64,000 nt of DNA. Source: Cacajao melanocephalus (Eukaryota; Chordata; Mammalia; Primates; Pitheciidae). The position numbers and the translations under genes are program-made. Location: positions 62,001-126,000 of the forward strand of contig CAUYLG010047366.1 of the NCBI GenBank assembly GCA_963573385.1. The letters are read 5' to 3'. The first letter of the stretch is position 1. Each line of letters starts with the position of its first letter. Positions 12,795 to 25,981 of the stretch are shown one piece after another. The notes below the pieces were generated by a model. It was not told the DNA's origin. It did no database searches and was given only the letters and a program-made list of their open reading frames with translations.

Positions 12795-12886
12795 GCAGAA
12801 GTTCAAGACCAGCCTGGACAACATAGGAAGTCTTCATCTATATAACAACAAAAGAAAACAAAAACAAAAACAAAAACAAAAAACTA
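12795..12886 (+). mobile_element. Alu fragment with (CAAAA)n tail
   Basis: AAGTTCAAGACCAGCCTGG and ACAACATAGGAAGTCTTC match a short piece of the left Alu arm. A regular AACAAAAACAAAAAC tail follows (about 12846-12884). Most of the element is missing. Confidence 0.72.
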
Positions 12887-13065
12887 GAGGCCCACTTAGC
12901 AGCTGGCAGATAAGTCTATTGCATTACTAATTCTTCTAAATGAGCATCAGCAGATACCAGGTAAGGCTGGGCAATCAAGAAGCAGACACAGAAATCATTA
13001 AAAGTGTTTTATCCCGGGTGTGAGACCAGGAATCACAGGAGCCTTTATTTTTCATCAGAGAAACT

Positions 13066-13437
<372 letters not shown>

Positions 13438-13542
13438 GGCAAAAGAACATCAGGTTTTAAAGCTTATCCCAAAGCATGTGTTAGTCCTGTGATATAAAGA
13501 AATATAGATATAAATAATAATAGTATGTTAGTGATAATATTT

Positions 13543-13857
13543 GTGGGCAGACTCAGTGGCTCACATTGGTAATCTCAGCTCTTCGGGAGACCAATACAGG
13601 CAGATTGCTTGAGTTCAAGAGTTTGTGATCAGCCTGGCACCTGCAACACCCACTGCCCCCCCACCCCCATTTCCATCTCTACAAAAAATACAAACTAGTA
13701 GCCAGGTGTGGTGGCACATGCCTGTGGTCCCAGGTACTCGGGAGGCTGAGGTGGGAGGGTCACTTGAGCCCCAGGGGTCGATTAAGGCTGCAGTGAGCTA
13801 TGGTTCTGCCACTGCACTTCAGCCTTGGTGAGAGAGTGAGATCCTGTCTCAAAAATA
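13543..13857 (+). mobile_element. AluJ-like SINE, plus strand
   Basis: GGCAGACTCAGTGGCTCAC starts the left arm. The middle has a C-rich insertion-like stretch (13650-13672). The right arm contains GCCTGTGGTCCCAGG and GGCTGCAGTGAGCTATGG, old-subfamily features. The A-rich tail has become TTAAATTAA-like. Confidence 0.88.
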
Positions 13858-13918
13858 AAAGTAAATTAAATTAATTAAATTAAAAGTATGAAGAGACAAA
13901 AGTGTTCAAGATATATTT

Positions 13919-14390
13919 TACTGATAGTTTTTTTTACTGTGGTTAAAATATATACTACATGAAATGTACTATGTTAACCATTTCTAAGTGGACAATTCAG
14001 AGGTGTGACGTACATCCACAGTGTTGTGTAACCACGACACCATCCCGCCACAGAACCCTTCATCTTCCCGAACTGAAACACTGTGTCCACTAAATGAAAC
14101 TCCCCGTGGCTGCCTTCCCTCCCCCGGCAACCACCATTCATTCTACTTTCTGTCTCTATGATTCTGATTGCCTTAAGCACCTCCTCTAACTAGAATCACA
14201 AGTCAGTGTCCTTCTGAGACTGGCTTGTTTCTCTCAGCAAACTGTCCCCAAGGTCTGCCCATGTTGTGGCATGTACCAGAATTTCCTTCCTCTTTAAGGC
14301 TGAATAATATTTCATTGTATGGATAGGCCGCACTGTGTTCATCCATTCATCTCTGGGTGGACAAGTGCATAGTTATACTCAGATAGACGT
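13919..14390 (-). mobile_element. L1M 3' end fragment, minus strand
   Basis: The plus strand reads as the complement of an old L1 3' region: AAATGTACTATGTTAACC, AAGTGGACAATTCAGAGG, CAACCACCATTCATTCTAC, GGCTTGTTTCTCTCAGCA and TGAATAATATTTCATTGTATG. No intact frame remains. Confidence 0.85.
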
Positions 14391-14609
14391 GCAGAATGCA
14401 GTGAGTGTTTCCACGGGGCAGTGTCCAACGTCAACTCACAGTGTCCAGCATCAACTCAGGGCCATCTGGTCTACCTCCTCGGTGGCAGCAGCCCTGATTT
14501 AACCATCTAACCCCTCACCTGCTACCCCTCCCACATTGTCACCCATGAAATGTTCATGGATTTGCTGGCCTACCTTCAGTGGCCACACCCACTGCCACCC
14601 CTCAGGTGT

Positions 14610-14712
14610 GAGTCCCAGGGGGACTTCTTTGTTCACTGCATCCCCAGTAGCTACAGCAGTTCATGGCAAGCCGTACGAATTCAATGAATGCTGTTGAGTG
14701 CATGAATGAATA
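14610..14712 (+). mobile_element. L2 3' end fragment
   Basis: TTTGTTCACTGCATCCCCAG, then TTCATGGCAAGCC, then a terminal AATGAATGCTGTTGAG with ATGAATGAAT. This matches the conserved 3' tail of L2 LINEs in plus orientation. Confidence 0.72.
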
Positions 14713-16059
14713 TTTGCGATGGTTACACTGGGACCAAAAAAAAAAATCAGAAAACTGAGTGAAATGGATTACTTTTCACTTTCAATTCTATGAAGTCTAT
14801 AGCAAGTATTATAATTTGAAAAGTTTAAGCAAATTGACCTGGAAGTAAATAACCCCTAATCCGAAAGGTGAACTGTAGTTGGTAAAGTCTTTCAGGTACT
14901 CTCAGGCTCATGAAGGACAGAGATGGTGGCTTAAGGCGCCTCCAGCAGTACCCCCCAATCTCTTCTCAGAAACGTGTGTAGAGCTGGCTGCACACAGCCC
15001 TGAAACTAGCCCAAAGCTCTTCTTTCCTCCGCCATGGGAAGGAGGGACACCTGGGGACTTGAGGGGTTTGCCGTGGTGCTTCCAACACATCCCCATGTGA
15101 TGGACCAGCACACTGAGGCTTTCGGAGCTTTGCCGAACGTGTGATCACGAGCAGCTGTGAATGAACCTGTGGAGGGGATGGAGCCAGCCTCGTGACCGGC
15201 ATGCAGCAGGCGATGGTGGCAGGTAGGAACGTCCTTCTGCTCAAGCAATAGCTGCCCATATCAATGCAGCCCAAAAGAAATACGCTGTGTCATTGACTTA
15301 GATCCGTTTCATGTACATTCCACTTAGAAAACGGACTCTGCCTTGCTGTAGGGAACTAGACTTGATGGGTTGGCCCTCCTGGGAACAGGTTTGTAGAGGA
15401 AGGGCTGAAATATGAAACAAAGAGAAGGTTCTGAGAAAGGCCACGATGACATTCTGTTGTTGTTCTGTGATTCCCTAAACAGAAGACTGTGAGGGCCCTG
15501 ATGGAGGTCCAGGGCAGCTGTTCACAACAATACCAGCGGACAGAAGCAGCCATGAGACGAGCAGGTCAGGAGGAGGTGGCACCACCACCCAGGAGTTGGT
15601 TCTGGGTTGTGTGTAGCAGCCACAGGTTGCAAAACAGGAAGAAGGAGTAGAAAAAGAGGTTGGCATGTGGCGAAAGGAAGGCAAAAGTCTCACTCTGCTC
15701 CCTGGAAGGCAGGAGGGTAAATGGCCAGCGGGACACAATAACGTCCACATGGTGAAGGAATCGATCTGAAAGACAAACAAACGCTGGCAGGTGGGGAGTT
15801 CAGGGAGTCCGTGAATGGTGTGGTGCTCACCAGGAGACACCCTGACACCTGCTGGGGCCTGATCTTCCTGGCCCCAAAGCACATAGCCTGGGATCTTGTG
15901 GGAGACACAACATTCAGATTGAGCAGCTCCCGAGAGTCTGAGTTTCCAACAAGTTCTCAGTGCTGCTGGCCTGGGCACCACACTTAGAGGCTAAGACCTG
16001 CATCTGCTGCTTCTCCACCTTCTTCACAGTGGGTCCACCAGAGGAGCTCTAACAGCTGC
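14713..16059. other. Single-copy interval, no gene seen
   Basis: About 1.35 kb. A 168-codon minus-strand frame at 15475-15981 overlaps several others on the same strand and shows no domain, signal peptide or conserved motif that I recognise. No RNA gene is seen. Confidence 0.42.
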
Positions 16060-16185
16060 CAACCCTGGGGCCCCACCTTCTCTGCCTCTGATCTAACTGG
16101 TCTGGGATCTGGGCTGGGCCTCAGAAGGTTTTGAAAGCTCCCCAGGTGACCCTGATGCTCAGCACAGTTTAAGAAGCACTGATGT
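16060..16185 (+). mobile_element. hAT-type MER fragment, possibly MER20-like
   Basis: GGGGCCCCACCTTCTCTG, a GTCTGGGATCTGGGCTGGG box, GCTCCCCAGGTGACCCTGAT and a terminal TTTAAGAAGCACTGATG resemble the small non-autonomous hAT-Charlie elements. The exact family is uncertain. Confidence 0.5.
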
Positions 16186-17109
16186 GGATGAAACAATCAT
16201 AATAATAAATAACCAGTGGCAGTCTGGAGAATTTCAGCCAAGCAATTTTATTGGTGGTTGTTGTACCACTCATAGATGCCTAAAAAGCCTGAATCCTGGA
16301 AAACTTTCAAATCGCAGAAACACATCTTTGTGTTGTTTCTTCATTGGAATAGGTGATAACTGTGCAAATAAAACCGGTTGCCTCCCAAACTGCCCTGAGT
16401 CTAAAATAGGACCAAAGAGAAAGAAGTTTGCCAAAAAAAAAAAAAGATGACCAGAATGTCAGGAGTGAGTGAGTTCACCGGGGCAGGAAGAGAAACTCAC
16501 AGTGTCTGCCTTTCCCAGGGTGTCCGCCGCCAGTTTCACGTCTTCCGGAAGCCACCTGCCCCTCGCCACTTGCGTCAGCTCTCTCAGTTCCTGAGTTCAG
16601 CTGAACTATCTAATTTGGGGATTTTGAATATTAGCTAGAATTTTGTTGGGTTGAATGTAACAAATAGAAAAAACCAATGACTTACAAGCAATTGAAAAGT
16701 GTCTCCCTAACATAGCTACGGAGCCTGGAGGTGGTGAGTCTGGGCTGGGGTGATTGCTTCCCAGGCATCAGGGTCCCAGACTCTTATGTTTCCTCTCACT
16801 CACCGCTCTGCCTCATGGTAAAAAACAGCTGCCCAGGCGCCAGCCAGCACTTCCACACAGCAGCCAAGAAGAAGGAGAAGGGGACAGCTTTTACTCTCTA
16901 CTTGGACGTAGTCCTATGCATTGGTCAGAATTTAGTCCTGTGCCCTTCCTAGCTGTGAGGAGGATTGCAAAGTATTGTACTTGCCAAAACAGAAGTGCCA
17001 AGCTACAACGCTGGAGAAAGAATTCATCCTGCAGAGAATCCAGTAGTCTTTGACAAGCCTTCTTTCCCTTACCCTACTTGATGTCCTGTATCTCTTCTCT
17101 AACTAGTAA
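16186..17109. other. Single-copy interval, no gene seen
   Basis: About 900 bp with a short A run at 16433-16445. Frames below 100 codons overlap and have no recognisable domain. Confidence 0.42.
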
Positions 17110-17220
17110 TTCACATGAGCCAGGTACTATGTCAAGCTCTTCATGCTCACTGCTGTGTTTAGTCCTCATGCAACCCCATGAGGGAAAATTGTCAGAATCG
17201 AAATGCAGCTACCTATGTTA
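17110..17220 (-). mobile_element. MIR SINE fragment, minus strand
   Basis: GAGCCAGGTACTATGTCAAG, then TTTAGTCCTCATGCAACCC and CATGAGGGAAAATTGTCAG form the complement of the MIR 3' half. Confidence 0.75.
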
Positions 17221-17285
17221 AAACCCTGACAGGCTGGGAAGGCCATAGAGGGAGGATTCTTATGAGCGAGGCCATCACAACCTTT

Positions 17286-17311
17286 AAAAAAAAAAAAAAA
17301 AAAAAAAAAAA
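17286..17311 (+). repeat. Isolated poly(A) tract
   Basis: An uninterrupted run of about 26 A not attached to a recognisable Alu or L1. A second run of 14 A follows near 17432-17445. Either could be the tail of an unrecognised retrocopy or slippage growth. Confidence 0.9.
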
Positions 17312-17526
17312 CTTCTGCCGGGACATCTGTCAGCAAATGCCTGTCCAACCTCAGACTGGCATCACCCTTCTTACTGATCCCTGTAGCCAAGGATAATTAT
17401 CTCAAAACAATTCTACACTCCACATTTTCTTTAAAAAAAAAAAAAACTTTATCTCTTTTTACCTTCCTGAATAAGCAGTTCTTTTACCATGGTGCACACA
17501 TTCCCATTGCAATACCTGCAATCATC

Positions 17527-18183
17527 TTTTGTTATTTTTATTACACTTTAAGTTCTGGGGAACATGTGCAGATCATGCAGGTTTGTTACACAGGTGTACA
17601 CACGCTATAGTGATTTGCTGCATCCATCACTCCGTCATCTGCACTAGGTATTTCTCCTAATGCTATCCCTCCTCAGTCTCCCCACCCTCTGCTATCCATC
17701 CCCTAGCCCCCCTAACCCCCAACAGGCCCCAGTGTATAATGTTTCCCTCCCTGTGTCCATGTGTTCTCATTGTTCAACACCCACTTATGAGTGAGAGCGT
17801 GTGATGTCTGATTTTCTGTTCTTGTGTCAGTTTGCTGAGAATGATGGTTTCCAGCTTCATCCATGTCCTTGCAAAGGACATGAGCTCATCCTTTTTTATG
17901 GCTGCATAGTATTCCATGGTGTATATGTGCCACATTTCTTTTATCCAGTCTATCATTGATGGGCATTTGGGTTGGTTCCAAGTCTTTGCTATTGTGAATA
18001 GTGCTGCAATAAATATACATGTGCACGTGTCTTTATAATAGAATGATTTATAATCCTTTGGGTATATACCCAGTATGGGATTGCTGGGTCAAATGGTATT
18101 TCTATATCTAGATCCTTGAGGAATCACCACACTGTCTTCCAAAATGGTTGAACTAATTTACACTCCCACCAACAGTGTATAAA
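17527..18183 (-). mobile_element. Primate L1 3' end, 5'-truncated, minus strand
   Basis: On the plus strand, TTATTACACTTTAAGTTCTG, CAGGTTTGTTACACAGGTG and CTCCTAATGCTATCCCTCC are the complement of the L1P 3' UTR. ORF2 C-terminal sequence follows. About 650 bp remain of a roughly 6-kb element. It cannot move on its own. Confidence 0.95.
17774..17956 (-). pseudogene. L1 ORF2 C-terminal relic
   Basis: The minus strand encodes about 60 residues of the L1 ORF2 end, recognisable by DWIKEMWHIYTMEYYAAIKK and later WMKLETIILSKLTQEQK. The full protein is an endonuclease-reverse transcriptase of about 1,275 residues. Only the last few percent is present, without either catalytic domain, so it is a dead fragment. 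Confidence 0.93.
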
Positions 18184-18235
18184 ATCGTCTTTTAGATAGT
18201 TTCCTTCTCTATTATTTAGGTTGACAGAGGTTGGC

Positions 18236-18335
18236 TTAGTTCAGATAACTTGCCAAGGTTACCCAGCTCTGTTTAGGTAACGTGCCAAGGTTACCCAGCT
18301 AGCAACAGAGGCAATTAAGGTTTGAACTCTGGTAT
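18236..18335 (-). mobile_element. MIR fragment with internal 32-bp tandem duplication
   Basis: TGCCAAGGTTACCCAGCTAG, CAGAGGCAATTAAGG and TTGAACTCTGGTATGTC correspond to the minus-strand MIR core. The CCAAGGTTACCCAGCT box occurs twice, ending at 18268 and 18300, giving a 32-bp tandem duplication with a few changes. Confidence 0.68.
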
Positions 18336-20045
18336 GTCTCACTCCAATGCTATTAACGACTATGATGTTTCTGGCATGGGTTCGATAAACAGACCCAGAG
18401 CCTCACAGCAGAGGTTCCTGAGCCAATTCATTCGTAAGTGCCTGAGCCCTGCCCCTGGAGAAGCCAGATCTGCACATCACAACCGTGGGCCCTGCACTGC
18501 AAAGGCTACCGAATACCTCAGTTTTGCTTTGCCTCTTCCTCCTCTTCCTTCTCCTTATTCTAAGAAAACATTCCCAGGAGCTTCCAGAGCTGTGCTGTCT
18601 TGAACTTTGATTTCTTATCAGCTTAATGGAGCCAAGTATTCTAGTCATAGCGTCTTAGCTAAAGAAGCATTACTAAATTGTTCTCATTGGCTGGTGAAGT
18701 TATTTATATAGAATACGAGCTTGTTCTCTTATTCCCTGTCTCAGGAAATAGAAGCCGGTGAGCCCACTCTGACTCCCCTTTAATGATTTTGGATGATCCA
18801 GCACCTTGACTTGTCTTTCTCAATATAAATCTGTCAACCTCTAAATTACATGTGGAGTGGGAGTCCGCACCATAAACACCAACCTAGGGAAATACACTCG
18901 ACATCAGCCCCTAACATGACTGGTTTTCCCTGAGTTTGAGCTCTTATTCCTAAATATACAACAAGCAGGCAAAAAGCAGGCTAATGGATCATTCTGACCC
19001 ATTGAGTCCTGGTTTATTTGAAGAAATGTTTGTTCGTTTCATCAGGACCGTTAAAGCACACACGAGTTTCACGCTTGCTGAAGGTAGGTTTCTTTCTATC
19101 ACTAGTCCTGTGGCTTCCTATGCAGCCAGTGCAGAAGGAAATGTGCAAGGGAGACGCCTCCTTCCAACTGCTGCTCTTCACTTTAGACGGCTGAAATTCT
19201 CTCTCAATAACCCTGCCCCCCCACTGCAGAGTATTCTCATACACATCTTTCTGTTTGCAAACTTTTCTTGGAGCAAAAAAGAAAAAAAAATCCACCTCAG
19301 CCAGTCTCCAGGTATTGTGTCTACAGCTGAGCGCGTCTGATAAGGAACTTGAGCTATCAGTGGGCTCTGGAGTCAGCTCTAAGAAATGACATTTGGTGCG
19401 AAGATGAAGGGTCCCCTGAGCAGACATCCAACGATGGTTATGATGAGGTCCAGGAGCCTCTGTGTGCAGAAATGTTTATGTAAAATCAGATCAAATAAAA
19501 GGTCTCTCCCTGGTCCCTCAGCCAAATCATCTTTCACTTAGTGTAGTTAAACAAATATTGCTCCGGCTATATCGGATTTAACCTTTTAAAATGTGCACTG
19601 TGAGTTTATCCGTCCTTTGTTTAAAAAGAATAGCACTTCTGAATCAGGCCTCTCTGAGGAGTTTCGCTTTCCTGCCAATCTTCAGGAGAGACCTCCGTCC
19701 CGTTATTCAGGTTTGGATGGAGAACCAGGAAGACAGACATAGGTCACTCTACCTGGTTGTCTGAAAAGCACCCACAGCCCTGAAATAACCCACAAAGAGG
19801 AACACCAGCGGGATGGGCTCTAATTTGGAATTGAACCAAAACATGCCAAAAGGGACCTCGAACCATCTGGCCAAAAGCATGGGGTGCGGAGGTGGACTTG
19901 GCTTCCAGACGCAGCCCTGCTTCATGCTAAATGGGAGGTCTCAGGCTTTCCAGACGCAGCTTTCTTACAGAAGGGAAATAGGGACACCAAGAGTAACCAC
20001 CTCATCCACGTGGTTGGGAAAATTAATAAGATCCTGTGTAGGAGG
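18336..20045. other. Single-copy interval, no gene seen
   Basis: About 1.7 kb without a recognised repeat except a short A-rich run at 19277-19290. Opposing frames of 118 and 137 codons overlap at 19014-19427 and are not protein-like. TTCCAGACGCAGC occurs twice just before the minisatellite (about 19902 and 19949). Confidence 0.42.
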
Positions 20046-20252
20046 TACTCAGCACAGTGCAGGGGAGATACTCAGTGCAGTGCAAGGGAGGTACTCAGCA
20101 CAGTGCAGGGGAGATACTCAGCGCAGTGCAGGGGATGCACTCAGCACAGTGCAGGGGAGATACTCAATGCAGTGCAGGGGAGGTACTCAGCACAGTGCAG
20201 GGGAGATACTCAGCACAGTGCAGGGAAGGTACTCAGTGCAGTGCATGGGACT
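20046..20252 (+). repeat. 23-bp minisatellite, nine copies
   Basis: TACTCAG-type units start at 20046, 20069, 20092, 20115, 20138, 20161, 20184, 20207 and 20230, an exact 23-base period with no indels. The core is TACTCAGCACAGTGCA plus GGGGA. Odd units start GG (or TG) and most carry CACAGTG. Even units start GA and most carry a variable TGCAGTG or CGCAGTG. This gives a 46-bp dimer pattern. Because 23 is not a multiple of three, the array stays open in more than one frame, so the reading frames across it (up to 200 codons) are by-products. Confidence 0.97.
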
Positions 20253-20305
20253 CTGTTAGCTTTTGTTAGCTTTTCCCTGGCCCAGACGACACACCTGGTT
20301 AATTT

Positions 20306-20838
20306 TTTTTTTCTTTTTTATTATACTTTAAGTTCTGGAGTAAATGTGCAGAACGTGCAGGTTTGTTACATAGTTATACACATGCCATGGTGGTTTGCTG
20401 CACCCATCACCCTATCATCTACATTAGGTATTTCTCCTAATGCTATCCCTCTCCAGTTCCCCCACCCCCTCCTATCCCTCGCTTAGTCCCCTACCCTCCA
20501 GGGCCCAGTGTGTGATGTTCCCCTCCCTGTGTCCATGTGTTCAATACCCACTTATGAGTGAGAACATGTGGTGTTTGGTTTTCTGTTCTTGTATCAGTTT
20601 GCTGAGAATGATGGTTTCCAGCTTCATCCATGTCCCTGCAAAGGACATGAACTCATCCCTTTTTATGGCTGCGTAGTATTCCGTGGCATGTATGTGCCAC
20701 ATTTTCTTTATCCAGTCTAACATAGATGGGCATTTGGGTTGGTTCCAAGTCTTTGCTATTGTAAACAGTGCCACAATAAACATACATGTGCATGTGTCTT
20801 TATAATGGAATGATTTATAATCCTTTGGGCATATAAGG
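20306..20838 (-). mobile_element. Primate L1 3' end, 5'-truncated, minus strand
   Basis: A T run, TTATTATACTTTAAGTTCTG, GCAGGTTTGTTACATAG and ACCCACTTATGAGTGAGAAC mark the L1P 3' UTR, with ORF2 end beyond. It closely resembles the copy at 17527-18183, 2.8 kb away in the same orientation. Confidence 0.95.
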
Positions 20839-20840
20839 AC
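20541..20840 (-). pseudogene. L1 ORF2 C-terminal relic
   Basis: The frame includes AKTWNQPKCPS, then DWIKKMWHIHATEYYAAIK and WMKLETIILSKL. About 100 residues of the ORF2 C-terminus survive. Catalytic domains are absent. Confidence 0.92.
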
Positions 20841-21432
20841 TAGGAGCAGGTTCTCTCTGACGGCCATTCCTCCTCAAGAGGGAGTGCGCTGGGGCAGACC
20901 AGGCAAGGCTGACCATGTTCCCCGGTGCCCTGGGGCCTGCTCACTTCCCACGAGCCTGGACCTCTCCAGCTTGCTCTCAGGCCCATGAGGCCTTGCTTGC
21001 CCCGACCACATCTCCAAATTCAACTCCTTCCTCCGCCTTCTGCAGAGCCAGAGTTTAGTAACAGAAACAACGTGTCCCGGAGCAGTGGTGCTGCCATCCT
21101 AAAGTGGAGGGTGCTCTGCATTATGGGTGTGCCGTGCCCCTGCCTTAAGGCCTGTAGTGACACTGCTTTCTGCCACTGGGACCCCCCAGGCAGCCATCCA
21201 CCCTCCCTCCAGGTGTCTGTTTAAATGGCATTTTCTCAGACATCCCAGTTCAGATTAGAACTTGTTACACACCCGTACAGCAGCTTGTGATTTTATCTTC
21301 AACAGTTAGCATTACAATTGTGGATGTTTTCATTTCTGTCTTTTTTAGAAACAGTCTCTAAAGGATCAGCTCTGAAAACACACTCAAGTTTTGCAGGGCA
21401 CAGGAAGGAAGTGTCAAAAGAAACACATTGCT
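20841..21432. other. Single-copy interval, no gene seen
   Basis: About 590 bp between an L1 and an Alu. No recognised element or exon. Confidence 0.42.
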
Positions 21433-21730
<298 letters not shown>

Positions 21731-21849
21731 CATACATTGCTGAAGCACGATAGCACCACTCAGGTCTTTCTGGAAGGACCTAAAATGAACATGCTCTCTC
21801 TTCCCCCTCCAACAGCTGATGATGCTGTTGAAAACCTAATATAGGAGGA

Positions 21850-22010
21850 AAGACAGAGACTTAGGTGTCAGCACACCTGGGCTGAGATTCTGGCTTTGTT
21901 ACTTCTCTGCAACATGACCAGCATTGGACCTCTCTGAGACGCAGCTGTCTTAGACAGAAAACAGGGCTAGTGATATTACCCAGTTTACAACGTGTGAAAA
22001 CTCTCATGAT
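21850..22010 (+). mobile_element. MIR SINE, plus strand
   Basis: ACACCTGGGCTGAGATTCTG, GGCTTTGTTACTTCTCTGC, CATTGGACCTCTCTGAG and AACAGGGCTAGTGATATTAC follow the MIR order. Confidence 0.72.
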
Positions 22011-22269
22011 TAACATCAAGCGGAAAACCAGGACACCATGTTCTGCACTGAGAATTGTAGGATGACGGTATAATACACATGTGCACATTCATAGGTGATT
22101 ACAACAGGAAATGCCCAGAGCAGAGAAGTTCAAGCCTCAGAGAAGAGCAGCCACATCTGGGTTGAGGGGTGATGGGCAAGTTTGGCTTCCTTCCTTATAT
22201 CTTTCTGTGCTTTTCATATTTATACATTGACCTTAGGAGCGATGACAGGCACTAGGTGGGCTGGCTGTG

Positions 22270-22430
22270 CCCACCCAGGCTGCAACCTCACCATCAATGC
22301 GGACTGCTCATAATGACCAGCTTCTCTGGGCTGCAGGTTCCCCATGGAAAGAAAGCAGTGGGCAGTTGTTGGCTTAGAGGGTGGTTGCGAGGATTTAATG
22401 AAATGATGTGCAGGGGCGCGGAGCGCAATG
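22270..22430 (+). mobile_element. Probable MIR fragment, plus strand
   Basis: GGGTGGTTGCGAGGATTTAA and TGAAATGATGTGCAGGGGC match the MIR 3' part. The 5' part is more doubtful. The L1 fragment that follows starts directly after it. Confidence 0.52.
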
Positions 22431-22434
22431 CGGG

Positions 22435-22915
22435 GAACACCACTATCCGCACTGTTCACAATCGCAAAGACGTGAACCAAGATGCCCATTGACAGTAGGC
22501 TGGATAAAGAAAGTGTGGTCCATTTACACCATGGAACACTATGCAACCATAAACAAGATGAGATCACGTCCTTTGCAGGAACATGGATGGAGATGGAGGT
22601 CACTATCCTTAGCAAACTCACGCAGGAAGAGAAAACCAAACACCACATGTTCTCACATATAAGAGGGAGCTAAATAGTGAGAACCAATGGGCACAAAGAG
22701 GGGAACAACACACACTGGAGCCTAGTTGAGGGAGGAGGGTGGAAGGAGGAAGAGGATTAGAAAAAAATAACTACTGGGTACTATGCTTAGTACATGGGTG
22801 ATGAAATACTCTGTCCACCAAACCCCCATGATGGAAGTTCACCTCTGTAACAAACCGCATGTATACCCCTGAATCTAAAATAAAAGTTTTTTAAAATGAA
22901 AAATGTAAAAGAAAG
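22435..22915 (+). mobile_element. Primate L1 3' end, 5'-truncated, plus strand
   Basis: CAATCGCAAAGACGTGAACC opens in ORF2. CACATGTTCTCACATATAAG and GAGAACCAATGGGCACAAAG mark the 3' UTR. It ends with ACCCCTGAATCTAAAATAA and an A-rich tail. Confidence 0.94.
22482..22673 (+). pseudogene. L1 ORF2 C-terminal relic
   Basis: About 60 residues of the ORF2 end are readable (AGTWMEMEVTILSKLTQE near the end), with substitutions. The catalytic domains lie upstream and are missing. Confidence 0.88.
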
Positions 22916-24374
22916 GAAAGAAGAGAGGGCAGTGTGGCACTGCCTTGGAGCCGACGTGGCTGGGGGAGGCTGTGCGGCTCCTCAGCTCTACCCAGCAGAA
23001 GCTGCACCCAGTCAGACCTTTGCTCCGAGGAACAGCAAGAGACAATGAAGCACAGACAGGACGTCCCCTTTCCTGAAACATCCACATGTCTCTAGCCATT
23101 CATGAGTTTCTGATCACATGCCACTGCCTTTCTTGGTGGCATCAATTGTGCACGGCTGGCTCTGTGGCCACAAAGCTTGACCTGTCATTTAAAACCACAA
23201 TACTGGCTTTCCAGAAGGATTGAGAGAGGAGATGAGAATGTAGGGGAAGCATCAGGTATTGTGGCAGGTGTATGTTTCTCTCTTTTCTGCCCCTTGACCT
23301 GGGAAGTGCAAAAGAGTGAAGCAAAGACCCAGGTGGACATCCTCCCTGCCTCCCCGCTCCACGCCTCCCTAGGGCTGGGGTGAGAGGGGACAAGCCCATC
23401 ACCTGTCTAAGAATCCCCTGTGATTTCTGCCACCTGGTTGCTAAAAATCACATCACTGTGCAGGCAGCTCAGTGAAGGAGAAACGTGATTTGAGCCTCTT
23501 CCTCATGCAGCTACATAGCTTGGGATGGGGTCAGTTCATTGTGTCTTAGCTAAGAGCACAGCCATTTAGTCAGCATTTGATAACCTGGGGTCTCCAGGAC
23601 TCCACTAAAATCCCAGGGACTTCACACCCGGATGAAGCACAACTTTCTTGTCCTTTTCCATTTTCTAGGAAGACTTCTATAGTTAGATTTTTAAAAATAC
23701 TATCGCCGAAAGCAACCGTGACCAGGAGACTTGGGTGTATCTCCATTAATTACTGAACAGGAGGAGCTAGTTCACAGACATTAGGAGACTAGAACAGAAC
23801 TCAGGAGGACCGCACCTGCAAAAAGGGGAGGAGGGAGGACATGTTCTGATGAGAATGCCAGTGGGCGCCACTCCTCTGCGCAGGTGATGTTATTTGTCAC
23901 TGTTGGACTCTGATAAGCTGAAGGATGTCGTGCCCTGTGATTCTGGAAATGCCTGGACAGCTGAGAACTCCTCCAGCGTATAGATGAATGTTCAGAGCCA
24001 AATGCCACTGGCTTCTTCTCGGATTCCTTCCCGGGAGCTGCTATCACTAGGAGAAAAATGTAAGACTTTAAGCCCAGCCCATCGGGTGCCTACATTTCTC
24101 CAGTAGCCCCTGAGAACCGTGGCGTTGCTAGTTATTTTAATTGAGTGACACACGATGTGGGTATGAATTAATTTTACAGCCAGTTCGGGCTAGGCATGGA
24201 TTCTACAGGAAAGAGAATGTTTTCAGTGCAAATTTATGGTCCACTCAAGACACATAACTGATAACAGGACTGGTAAACCGCAGCTGAGCAGGCTTCGTTC
24301 GTTCCGGAACCCCTGGCCCTCTACACAGGGGTTTTTCTGGACACTTGAAGTGGTTAAGGAGACTGTGGACTGAG
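22916..24374. other. Single-copy interval, no gene seen
   Basis: About 1.45 kb. Frames below 90 codons occur on both strands with no domain. No repeat family is recognised with confidence. Confidence 0.42.
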
Positions 24375-24545
24375 GGCATGAGCACAGACCGAGTCCTCAA
24401 TGACAGGTTCGGGGCTCGCCCTTAACCGCCCGCCCCACAAACCTCCGGAATCCCTCGGCCTCTCTGTTCTGTTGTTCTTACCTAAAAAATAAGCTGGTTG
24501 GCCTCAGCTGTCTCCAAAAATCTTCCTTTGAACTCTAAGAGGACA
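24375..24545 (+). mobile_element. Possible MIR fragment, plus strand
   Basis: CTCGGCCTCTCTGTTCTG, CTTACCTAAAAAATAAGCTG and AATCTTCCTTTGAACTCTAAG resemble the MIR 3' half. The 5' half is poorly matched. Confidence 0.48.

Positions 24546-25981
<1,436 letters not shown>

Noticed and set aside
15475..15981. 168-codon minus-strand frame
   Set aside because: Several overlapping frames on the same strand are also open; no domain, signal or splice context is convincing.
20046..20252. CRISPR-like regular repeat
   Set aside because: Units are head to tail with no unique spacers, and the genome is primate.
19813..20486. 148- and 200-codon frames with repeated QCRG and QGRYS words
   Set aside because: Products of the 23-bp minisatellite, which is open in more than one frame; part of the longer one runs into antisense L1.
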